Notes under the pieces: model-generated | Told to the model about the DNA's origin: nothing | Databases searched by the model: none | Seen by the model: only the letters and a program-made list of their open reading frames with translations | Part shown: positions 55,595 through 64,000 of the stretch, one piece after another | Layout: every line of letters starts with the position of its first letter | How positions within the stretch are numbered: the stretch's first letter is position 1 | Program-made: the position numbers and the translations under genes | DNA from: Hydractinia symbiolongicarpus | Taxonomy: Eukaryota; Cnidaria; Hydrozoa; Anthoathecata; Hydractiniidae | NCBI RefSeq assembly: GCF_029227915.1 | Contig: NC_079886.1 | Coordinates: 9,755,501-9,819,500, forward strand | DNA length: 64,000 nucleotides | Direction: 5' to 3'

Positions 55595-58355
55595 ATGGAA
55601 GAATCAAATCCAATCTCAGTTGCCATCTTGACTTTGTTAACTTTTGTGTCACTTGCTTTGACTGGTTACGTTACTCTGTACTGCTACACTCATTTTAAAT
55701 CAAAAAGCAAGACCAGAATTGAGCTGCCACAAGGCCATTGGTTGGACAATGAAAGAAAACCATTGATCCCTGGTAATTTTCATGCCGAAACTGTTCAACC
55801 AAACCTATCAAATTTCAATGACCTTGATGAGGTATTGTTTTTTTTTTAAATAACTTGGTTGTTTTGATTAATAGCTTTGTTTTGAAAGGTTCAGAGATTA
55901 GAATCTTCACATTTCTGAGATTTAAGTTTGTAGATAGTCAACTTTAATTAAAAGCTCTGTTTGGAGATCATCATTACGATAAGCTGTCCGCATGACGCTA
56001 GCTATAATATTTCTCCTCCATATTTTAAAGAAACAAGATTTTAAAGGAACAGTTTTTCAAAAAAAAAGCTGGAAATTTTCAAGGGCATTTTTTTTGTACC
56101 TGTGATATACTACTTTGCTCTGATGGATTTCTGAGCAAAGTGAGTCGAAATGGTTCAAATATACCGATTTTCAAACTTTTCTGAGTATTGGATTCTAATC
56201 TTTTAAATTCAGCTAGGTACATTGTAGTTTCGCTTGTTTTAGTCTAGTTAAGACTTGCTGAAAACAAAAATAACTTTTTTTAATTTTGGTTTCTGTATTT
56301 GAAGGAGACAAAATAAAGTCAAGAATATAATAATTTATTATTACTAGTCGGTGGCCCGTGAATAAATCCACAGGCTCACCCGACGTTTATTTACCGCATT
56401 TCGTGTCTCGCTACTGCGGTTAACATTTTGCGTATACGTATATACATACGTATACATATACGTATATACATACGTATACAGGTTTTACGATATAGATTTA
56501 TTTATTTATTTATTGAACTGTTTAGGATTCAATAGATGAAACTGATACTCATTCTAAAGAACGAGATTTCACAAAGCTGGGAAGAATTATCTTTGTGATG
56601 CGGTACAACAGAAAAAGGTTGGAAGTGATTCTCTTTCAAGTTATAATGCGTATTATACAAAGGAAGGGGTCTCCCCTCATGACTAATTTTTTTTCTTATA
56701 GTTTAGTCTTCGGCAACTGAGTGAAGATATTTTTGTTACACTTTTTTGTCGTTTTGTATTATGAGAATATTTCCATTGTTAATTAACAATATTGGCATTA
56801 AAATCTTCACCCTTAATCACCTCCAATGCGTGTTATACAAAGGAAGGAATCTCACTCACTAGTTGGTGTCATATTTATGTGAAATCTTCGTCAGTTTCAG
56901 AACATTTGACATTGCCTGGACATACTCATAACTTTTCTTGACTCTTTATCCCTCCAAACTTCAAACTATAAATTAGTTACGCTACTTGACACCTATGAGA
57001 CGTATAACTTTGTTTGTCACACAAGCTAAACTCGCCAATCACTACTCTTTCGCCACTTCATTTATCCTCGGATTCTTTCTCACGTAGTTTTACTCTTTCT
57101 TTCTCATAGAGAAGAGTTGATGGTCCGATTGGTGCAGATTGAGGGTATGCCAGTCAGTCACGACCTGTATACTTCAAACTCCGCTTATGTTGATGTGCAA
57201 CTGAAATACACAGGTAACCCAGACTGCGGTGGAACTGAAGTACAAAAACCACCCAGATTGGATATATGTCTGCAACAAGTGTACTACTTCATTATCACCA
57301 GAGAGCAGATGATGTCTCATTCACTGGAATTTCAAGTTAATACGTTCGATGATCAGTTCAGAAGATATGTTTCTGGAATGGTGGAAGTGAATCTGCGAGA
57401 GGAGATGGGTGATGATATTTTAAGCGGTGCAGAAGTAGTCTTTGTGAAAGAAATATTGGAACCAATGAGGGTAGGTAGAAGTACCAAGGGTGTGCTTCGC
57501 CATAATAAGGAAACTTTTCTTCTCCCCTTAGAAATCCATCTTTTGCACCCAGTTTTTTTTTCACGACTTATAATAATAGTAAAGAGGGTGTTTTAACGAC
57601 GATTTATTTGAATAAAATTTCCCTTAGCAACTACTACTTTATAAGGTTCTTATGGCATAACTAAATTTTTCTTACATTTGCCGTAGGCTTCAGATGACCA
57701 AAACTTAGACGAAGAAGAGTATAACTCTAATGAACTCACGCAAAAGGAGATTTTTGATAACGTGGCTACAACATCACGACCCTCATCACGTGCGTCGTCA
57801 AATATGTCTTGGGAGCCAGAATCCAAAGAGCTATTAACTTTAAGTACGAACTCGTTGTATTTCCGGTGTACCAGTGAGCAGGATTTAACGTTGAATCCTC
57901 TGACGGACTATAAGCGTTCACATAGTATTGGATATTTAGCAACACACGAGTGGACGATATGTGATATTCCGCTAGACGACGAGAACGAAGTTAAAGCAAC
58001 GTCGCCAACAGATAATACCGACGCGAAATTGCAGCCTAACAAAGTCGAGAACATGCATCCGACACCAGAGTCGTTTTATCATATCGTTCCAATGACCCCA
58101 TTGGTGACGAAAGACACTAAATCCGAGTTAGAAACAAATTTACGTAGATTTGCGTTTAAGAAACACCCGAAAAGAAAACAGTTAGGTCGTTCGTTAACGA
58201 TAAATAAACGATCGACGGCGAAAAAAGCGTCGAGATTACCGAGCGCAACACACGCGTTGGACCGATCTTCGTCGTGGCCGTCTTTAGTGACAGCAGACAT
58301 TGATAGCAGTACGGAAGTATCACCCGAACATCAGTTCGGAATGTTTTTCACGTGA
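55595..58355 (+). CDS. Membrane-anchored single C2-domain protein (synaptotagmin-like), 4 exons
   Basis: Exons are 55595-55831, 56526-56617, 57110-57470 and 57687-58355 (1,359 nt, 452 aa), phases consistent. Residues 8-30 form one transmembrane segment (VAILTLLTFVSLALTGYVTL) followed by a basic stop-transfer stretch, giving a synaptotagmin-like topology with a cytosolic C-terminus. A C2 domain spans about residues 96-228: GRIIFVMRYN, EELMVRLVQIEGMPVSHDLY, AYVDVQLK, LEFQVNTFDDQFRRYVSGMV. The loop aspartates expected for calcium binding are largely missing (NSAY where many have DPY, VNTF in loop 3), so it is probably calcium-independent. Residues 231-452 are a Ser/Thr-rich tail with an acidic first part and a basic patch (KKHPKRKQLGRS). 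No second C2 domain is seen. Synaptotagmin-like family membership is my inference. Confidence 0.85.
56344..56495 (+). repeat. Dispersed ACTAGTCGG..CCCGTG repeat with TACGTATA tandem
   Basis: Starts ACTAGTCGGTGGCCCGTG, then AATAAATCCACAGGCTCACC and TCGCTACTGCGGTTAACATT. It contains two 24-bp units (ACGTATATACATACGTATAC..., 56436-56480) in place of the GACAGACAG block of other copies. Lies in intron 1 of the C2-domain gene, just before exon 2. Confidence 0.75.
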
Positions 58356-60134
58356 TAACCCAACTGTCACTTAGTGAGATATGTCTGGGGTATGACTCTG
58401 TATACGAGCTATCTTCCAATGAAAATCGCTTTTTGTTAATTCAGCAAAAATTCAAATGCTGAACGTTTAAAAGCTTAAAATACTCAGAGCAACAATCATA
58501 GGTCACCATATAACCAAACACCAGAATTTCAAGTAAGAATCTAAATTAACCAAGTCTCCTAAAATCGTTTGTTTGTTGAATAACTAACTGCTTAATTTGT
58601 CTATCTAAGATTATTCTCGATCAAAGCACGTTAGAATGGAAACTCAAACGTCAAGAAATAAAACTTTTGGATGCTTTTAATCTCACCTTACGTACCCTAA
58701 TTAGAACTTAAACATCTCTGACTGCCTTTTTGTGCATAGTTAATCGTCTATATTATGGTTCGAAGTAACAATGTTAGAAAAATGTAGACAAAGCTATTTT
58801 TAAGATGGCGACGCATCATGAGTACAATAACATGAAAACCTGGCGTCGATAGCACCAAACTTTAAAGAAACATTTAATTTTTTTTTTTTTAATATTTATG
58901 GATACACTTTTTATGTCTTATACAACTATTGCACAAAAACTTTAAATGATATAAAAAAATGTTAGGGCTATCAAAAAAGCGTTGAAGTTTTTTATGTATT
59001 TTTTAAACTGCATGGCAAATTACAACTCCTTCATACTGCATTCTACCACTTACTTGTGACATTCTGTTTGGAAATCTGATTTGAATTCGTGTTTTTATTT
59101 CGTGTCGTTTTATTTAACTTAATTTTTAATTTTTTAATTTTTGTACAAATTTGTATTCAGTTTATTAATTTAATAAACAAACCCACATTTAACATCTCAG
59201 TGGTGTGTTTTTTATGTTTGTGTGTGTAAGTTATTTATTATTGTTTTGTTTTTGATTTTGTAATCTAATGGGCGATAAATGACTGATTTTTCTAAATTTT
59301 AATGTGTTTCACAACCTTTTTGAGGAAGGTTGATGGGTAATGGCAATATACGACATGCTGAATGAAATTATTTTTGTTGATTTAGATGTGTTTCTCAAAA
59401 ACCAATCTGTTTTACATTTTGTGTAAACTTTTGTTTACGAACCGTATACAATGTTTCCAAAATAATGATCTTTTTTAATTCAAGTTTATTCTTTGCTTTT
59501 GATTTTTTGACATTTAGGTTTAAAATTGTTGGTAAAGGGCAGTATGGATCATCATACTAAAGAAGAAAAGTTTTGTGTTCTTAACTGGTTGATTTTTTAC
59601 ATTTTGCGTAAATTTTTGCAGGAGAGGATGATATGATTTTTCTAGATTTAAATTTGATGTTTTCCAAACTATGGCTTTTTTATATTTTTGTATAAGCTTT
59701 TAAGGGAAAGAAAATATTTAAAATGTGTGAAGAACTTATTTTTGTTGATTTGTGCAAACTCTTGCTGGCCAACTTTTTGACATTTCAGAACAAAATACTG
59801 AGGGTTTTCACCATAATCACTTATAAGATGTAACATATTTGAGATGCGTTATTTCTGACATTGTTATTATCTGTGTTGTGACTGTTGGTGTTCTTACAGT
59901 CGGTTTTGTGAGTATTGGTGTTGGGTGTATCCATGTTGTGAGTGTCGATGTTATGAGTGTCGTTATTGTAAATTTTTATCAACTAGATTTTGCACCTTGC
60001 AAGCTGTTCTTTTTTTATTTTGTGTAAGATTTGACATTTGACATTTTGTGTAAAATTTTAAGAACATTTTTTTGTATATGTACTGGTTACATCAGCAAAA
60101 CATTCAAAGCATCTTATTTTTTTAATGGCATTTA
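58356..60134. other. 3' UTR of the C2-domain gene and flanking AT-rich DNA
   Basis: The 3' UTR runs to the poly(A) signal at 59172. Beyond it lies AT-rich DNA with repeated TTTTGTGTAAA-type strings but no domain-bearing ORF (59839-60027 is a Val-rich ORF without similarity). Confidence 0.55.
59172..59177 (+). terminator. Poly(A) signal of the C2-domain gene
   Basis: AATAAA, followed after about 25 bp by a GT-rich stretch (GTGGTGTGTTTT, then TTTGTGTGTGTAAG). This is the normal order of cleavage signals, about 815 bp after the stop. Confidence 0.75.
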
Positions 60135-60229
60135 GCCTAAGTGAATTTTTCAACGGGCCTTATCGACTAGTATCGACTAGTCTATATAATAATACGCCAG
60201 TTCTGTCTGTGAATTTTGCAAAGTGGATT
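60135..60229 (+). repeat. Repeat block R1, copy 1 (left of the RT ORF)
   Basis: Contains GCCTAAGTGAATTTTTCAAC, GGGCCTTATCGACTAG (with TATCGACTAG duplicated), TAATAATACGCCAGTTC and GCAAAGTGGAT. The second copy is at 62920-63005. Its reverse complement begins ACTAGTCGATA...CCCG and resembles the repeat at 56344. Confidence 0.85.
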
Positions 60230-60436
60230 ATATTCTTTACAATTTTCTTTAACAAATTCTATAAAACATCGCCTATAAAATTGTTCAATAATGTACCAAA
60301 CTTTAACGTTTAAATAGTATTGACGTCAAAGGAAAGTTAATTAATATCAGTAATCAAACCGGAAATACTTGAAAGCGCTGGTTCTCTCCAATTATGTGCT
60401 GGTCTACCTTCTGGATGTGAGGCAGCTGCTCATGCC

Positions 60437-62281
60437 ATGACAACAATTTTTGAAGAAGAAGGAACAGACGCATTACTTTTAGTAGATGCTACGAATGCTT
60501 TTAACTCACTTAATCGGAAAGTGCTACTTCATAATATCCGATACATATGTCCAGCTATGTCTACGTATATACAAAATTGTTATAGCTCACCATCGAGGCT
60601 GTTTGTTATGGGTGGGAAAGAAATATTATCGGCAGAAGGAACAACTCAAGGTGACCCGTTCGCTATGCCAGCTTATGCAGTTGGAATTGTTCCTCTTCTC
60701 CCGCTGTTGAAGAATGACGTGGAAGATAGAAAGTTGAACATAACTCACTGCGCTTATGCTGATGATCTGGGAGGTGCCGGAAAAATATTTGAATTAAGAA
60801 AATGGTGGGATAAAGTTGAGCATTATGGTCCATTATTCGGCTATTATCCTAAAGCATCAAAATCATGGTTAATAGTAAAGGATGAACATAAATTAGTAGC
60901 TGATGAAGTCTTCAGTGACACAAAGATAAACATCACTACAGTTGGAAATAAATATCTTGGCAGCTTTATAGGTACACAAGATGAGAAAGAAAAGTACATC
61001 ATTGGGTTGGTAAATGAATGGATTGTGCAGATAAAGAAGTTAGCTAAAATTGCACTTTTTCAACCACACGCTGCCTATGCTGCTTACATAAGTGGATTTC
61101 AACACAAATTTAACTATTTTATCCGGACACTTGGGGATATGAGCAAGTATATCAAAGTACTGGACGATGTTATCGACAATACATTGATCCCAGCATTGAC
61201 AGAGGGACATAAATGTACCGAAAACGAGAGAATATTACTGAGTTTACCAATTCGCTATGGTGGTATGGGAATTGTGATATTAGTCGAATCATCAAAGAGA
61301 GAACATGAAAATTCTGTTGAAATGACAAAACAACTAGCAGAAAGAATTAAACTACAGCAAACGTCTTATAAATTTGACAAACAGTTACACAATAATATCA
61401 AAAGCAAAATCCTTAAACAGAAACAAATGTTGCATAACGAAAAGCTGAAAGAAATTCGCCAACGCATGACGAATAAGCAATTACGAGCAAATGATTTGGC
61501 GACAATGAAAGGTGCTTCAAGTTGGTTGTCAGCACTCCCAATAAAATCTGAGAATTATGCACTCAACAAAAGAGAGTTTTTTGATGCCATACGAATGAGA
61601 TATCGGTGGGATTTGAAGTTCCTACCAACAATTTGTGTCTGTGGAAAACGCTTCACGATTGACCATGCTATGTCATGTGTCAAGGGTGGCTATACTCATC
61701 AACGTCACGACGAATTAAGAGATACTTTGGCAAAAATATCTGAAGAGATTTCCAATGATGTAGAAAAAGAACCGCATTTACAACAGCTGACTGGAGAAAA
61801 ATTAAGCAATTTTGCAAACTCCACAGATGAAGCTAGACTCGACATTAGCGTTAGAGGATTCTGGCAACGAGGTCAACGAGCATTTTTTGACGTAAGGGTA
61901 TTTAACCCATTCGCTTTGACATACCTCAATCAGAAACTGCCTAATGCATTCAAATCGAACGAAAACATCAAGAAACGTGCATATGGACAAAGAGTGCTAG
62001 AAGTAGAACACGGATCATTTACACCGCTGATTTTCACACCATATGGGGGATCCAGTCGAGAGACAGAACATTTTATCTCCACTTTGTCGCATAAAGTAGC
62101 GGAAAAAAGAAATCTAGAACAAAGTACCGTTACAAACTGGCTTCGGACGAAATTATCATTTTGTTTACTGCGTTCAGCAATACTCTGTATTCGAGGATCA
62201 AGAAATACAAAACGAAGGTTGATAAAAGTAGATTTTGATTGTCTCGAGATATCAAATGCAACGAGCCAACTTGTCAACTGA
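60437..62281 (+). CDS. Retroelement ORF: reverse transcriptase, CCHC finger and restriction-like nuclease
   Basis: 614 codons, uninterrupted. The RT has motif A LLLVDATNAFNSLNR (about 14-28), motif B GTTQGDPFAMPAYA, and catalytic YADD in HCAYADDLGG. About residue 400 a CCHC finger CVCGKRFTIDHAMSC is followed by KGGYTHQRHDELRD. Then EARLDISVRGFW...AFFDVRVFNP gives the D...D-x-R spacing of a PD-(D/E)XK-type nuclease. The RT-CCHC-nuclease order is that of R2-like, restriction-like-endonuclease non-LTR elements. The frame stays open upstream to about 60342 (GSLQLCAGLPSGCEAAAHAM is part of the RT), so the first ATG is internal and the N-terminal RT motifs are missing. Such ORFs are common in cnidarian genomes. 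Probably a 5'-truncated copy. Confidence 0.85.
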   Translation: MTTIFEEEGTDALLLVDATNAFNSLNRKVLLHNIRYICPAMSTYIQNCYSSPSRLFVMGGKEILSAEGTTQGDPFAMPAYAVGIVPLLPLLKNDVEDRKLNITHCAYADDLGGAGKIFELRKWWDKVEHYGPLFGYYPKASKSWLIVKDEHKLVADEVFSDTKINITTVGNKYLGSFIGTQDEKEKYIIGLVNEWIVQIKKLAKIALFQPHAAYAAYISGFQHKFNYFIRTLGDMSKYIKVLDDVIDNTLIPALTEGHKCTENERILLSLPIRYGGMGIVILVESSKREHENSVEMTKQLAERIKLQQTSYKFDKQLHNNIKSKILKQKQMLHNEKLKEIRQRMTNKQLRANDLATMKGASSWLSALPIKSENYALNKREFFDAIRMRYRWDLKFLPTICVCGKRFTIDHAMSCVKGGYTHQRHDELRDTLAKISEEISNDVEKEPHLQQLTGEKLSNFANSTDEARLDISVRGFWQRGQRAFFDVRVFNPFALTYLNQKLPNAFKSNENIKKRAYGQRVLEVEHGSFTPLIFTPYGGSSRETEHFISTLSHKVAEKRNLEQSTVTNWLRTKLSFCLLRSAILCIRGSRNTKRRLIKVDFDCLEISNATSQLVN

Positions 62282-62390
62282 GAGATTTTCTAAAATTTTT
62301 ATGTTTCAATATATTGAAACTCGATTATACTACGCACAATTATTATTACAATTATTATTTAATATAAGATATTGATTAAAAAATTAAGAT

Positions 62391-62539
62391 TAGTGAAGTC
62401 ATTACAGTGCACTTAAAACTTTGAGGCCAAATAACTTGGAAACGAGGTGGTGACGTCAATGATTTTTCACCGCGTGGGTAACTAGGGACCACTTGGGACC
62501 AATTTGGGTAAGTTTCCCAAACCTAGGTCCCCAAATCCG
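62391..62539 (+). repeat. Repeat block R2, copy 1
   Basis: Contains TCATTACAGTGCACTTAAAA, GGTGGTGACGTCAATGATTT, CACCGCGTGGGTAACTAGGG and GGTAAGTTTCCCAAACCT. The second copy at 63141-63288 is nearly identical over 148 bp. Confidence 0.9.
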
Positions 62540-62565
62540 TGTCGGAATGGACGGGTTGATGACGT

Positions 62566-62830
62566 CATTAAAAAACCTTCAAACCCTAATATCTCTGCAA
62601 CCGTTTGTCAAAAGTACATGATCCTATACATTTTCTTGATCAGCGTTTCAAGATCTATATGAGGAAGGCAATAGGTATATAAATTTAAAAAAAAAATGTT
62701 TTGTGTTTTCACGGGCCTTTGTTGACGTCAGCACAATTTTTAAACCCTTATATCTCCTTTTGCGTTCCTCGAAAACATATCATCCTATACATTATTTTAA
62801 TCAGCGTTTAAACCTCTACACAATACAATA
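62566..62830. repeat. Diverged tandem repeat with GACGTCA..ATCAGCGTTT units
   Basis: Two units (about 62566-62670 and 62724-62830) share TGACGTCA, AAACCCT(A/T)ATATCTC, CATGATCCTATACATT / ATCATCCTATACATT and TGATCAGCGTTT / TAATCAGCGTTT. Non-coding. Confidence 0.75.
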
Positions 62831-62919
62831 AAAGAATGAAATAAATTTCTCTAATTTTTTTGGGATCTTCACTGCTTCAGCGAAACATCTAAAACAACCT
62901 ATTTTTCCATTGCCCATCT

Positions 62920-63288
62920 GCCTAAGTGGATTTCTCCACGGGCCTTATCGACTAGTCTATGTAATAATACGCCAGTTCCGTATCTCTGTAACAGGCAAAG
63001 TGGATATGTTCATTTTCCTTTGATCTTACCGAAATTTTCTTTGAAGTAACTGAAATGTGCATGTCTAATATGTTACATTTTCTGACGTTACGGCGCGACG
63101 TCAATAACACTACTTTAACGTCAATATCCTATATTAAATTAATGAAGCCATTACAGTGCACCTAAAACTTTGAGGACAAGTAACTTGGAAACAAGGTGGT
63201 GACGTCAATGATTTTTCACCGCGTGGGTAACTAGGGACCACCTGAGACCAATTTAGGTAAGTTTCCCAAACCTGAGTCGCCAAATCCG
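62920..63288 (+). repeat. Uninterrupted R1-R2 repeat unit, copy 2
   Basis: R1 (62920-63005) and R2 (63141-63288) lie 135 bp apart here. In the first copy they are separated by the RT ORF (60229 to 62391). This copy shows the shorter arrangement of the unit. Confidence 0.8.
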
Positions 63289-63459
63289 GTAACATGTCAC
63301 TTTTGCTAAACTTTTATTTTTATTTTGTGTTTTGTGGTGTGCTTTTTTAAATTGATTTAAAATTTTTGTTTTAAAAAAGTCACGGTTAATTTATTTTAAT
63401 GTTCTCATAAAACACCTTAGTGCAATGATGTAAACTTTATTACACAAAAGTCACGGGTA

Positions 63460-63823
63460 ATACACCTTTACGGTAATTCGGGAAAACTAACACTCCATCG
63501 CAGTTTATTTGGCGATCAGAGGAGGTAAACATCACACTTTTATAAGAGTTTATTAGGGAGAAAACACGTTTTTTCGTGATAACTTTTCTTGTTGCATTTT
63601 GTTTTTAATGAAAAGTACAAATAAGTTGTATCTTATTATTATTAACGTTTCCTGAAAATTTGAAAGAAATTGACACGACGGAAGTTAAAAAACTGAAGAA
63701 AACACGCTTTCGTCTCTAACAAACTCTCATAAAAACACGATTTTAACCTCCTTTTTTCCGATATAGTAAAACGATGGAGAGCCGTAGGAACGCGTGTACA
63801 ATTGAATTACCGTAAAGGTGTAT
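63460..63823. mobile_element. MITE, 364 bp, TA target duplication
   Basis: The left end ATACACCTTTACGGTAATTC (63460-63479) and the right end at 63804-63823 are exact reverse complements, and TA flanks both sides (63458-63459, 63824-63825). Inner arms pair again (TTTTATAAGAGTTTATTAGG near 63538 with the complement near 63712-63733). No ORF. The TA duplication suggests a Tc1/mariner-type mobiliser. Confidence 0.85.
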
Positions 63824-64000
63824 TAAGTTTTATTATTCCCTTAAGCACGTCTAGTGTTATATGAAAAACATATTGGTTTTATTTATTCCCGCTTAAATGA
63901 AATTAACAACAAAACGTTTTTGACGAAAAAACAATGATTTTTATGGTTAATTTTGCTCACTATTTCGCTGTTTTTTCATTTGGTATCTATAGTGGATTTT

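Noticed and set aside
57117-57596. 159-codon ORF taken as a separate gene
   Set aside because: It is exon 3 of the C2-domain gene plus intron read-through after the donor at 57471.
60135-63005. R1 blocks as the LTRs of an LTR retrotransposon
   Set aside because: They lack TG..CA ends and a primer-binding site, and the enclosed protein has an RT-CCHC-nuclease order without protease, RNase H or integrase.
1-64000. tRNA, rRNA or CRISPR arrays
   Set aside because: I saw no clover-leaf A/B box pairs, no rRNA-like stretches and no regularly spaced repeats. The tandem repeats present are two- or three-unit local duplications.

Overview
This window is nuclear DNA of an animal. It is AT-rich and has spliceosomal introns with GT..AG borders, AATAAA poly(A) signals, long non-coding stretches and many decayed mobile elements. 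The retroelement types (a Penelope-like element with a GIY-YIG domain, a LINE of the endonuclease+RT type, and an RT-CCHC-nuclease ORF) and the density of small palindromic repeats fit a cnidarian, perhaps a hydrozoan. That assignment is an inference, not a proof.

Layout. 1-2532: upstream DNA with small inverted repeats. 2533-24023 (+): PSMD3, the 26S proteasome lid subunit Rpn3, in 15 coding exons. Its 8.8-kb first intron holds a large foldback repeat (3005-4019) and a decayed LINE (6751-10945, minus). The LINE is itself split by a 1,854-bp TIR transposon with a clean target duplication. Intron 4 holds the 3' part of a Penelope-like element with a hammerhead ribozyme motif. 24024-32046: no convincing gene. 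32047-34972 (+): a four-exon gene for a secreted protein whose C-terminal half looks like a caspase/legumain-type fold without catalytic residues. 38237-38908 (-): a single-exon Ras-like GTPase with an altered G4 box and no CAAX box. 39-47.6 kb: repeats and degenerate ORF remnants. 48011-49417 (+): an argininosuccinate lyase whose recognised coding sequence lies in one exon. 49.4-55.5 kb: AT-rich DNA without a recognised gene. 55595-58355 (+): a four-exon membrane-anchored single C2-domain protein, with its poly(A) signal at 59172. 60135-63288: two copies of a repeat unit, one interrupted by a 614-codon RT/endonuclease ORF. 63460-63823: a TA-flanked MITE.

The host genes have unrelated jobs (protein degradation, secretion, signalling, arginine metabolism, membrane/vesicle biology), so I see no functional cluster. 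The observations most worth checking are the secreted pseudo-protease-like protein, the Penelope hammerhead, the nested transposon whose removal restores the LINE reading frame, and the GTPase with a non-canonical nucleotide-binding box. All gene models were built by hand from splice signals and protein similarity known to me. No alignment or search was run.
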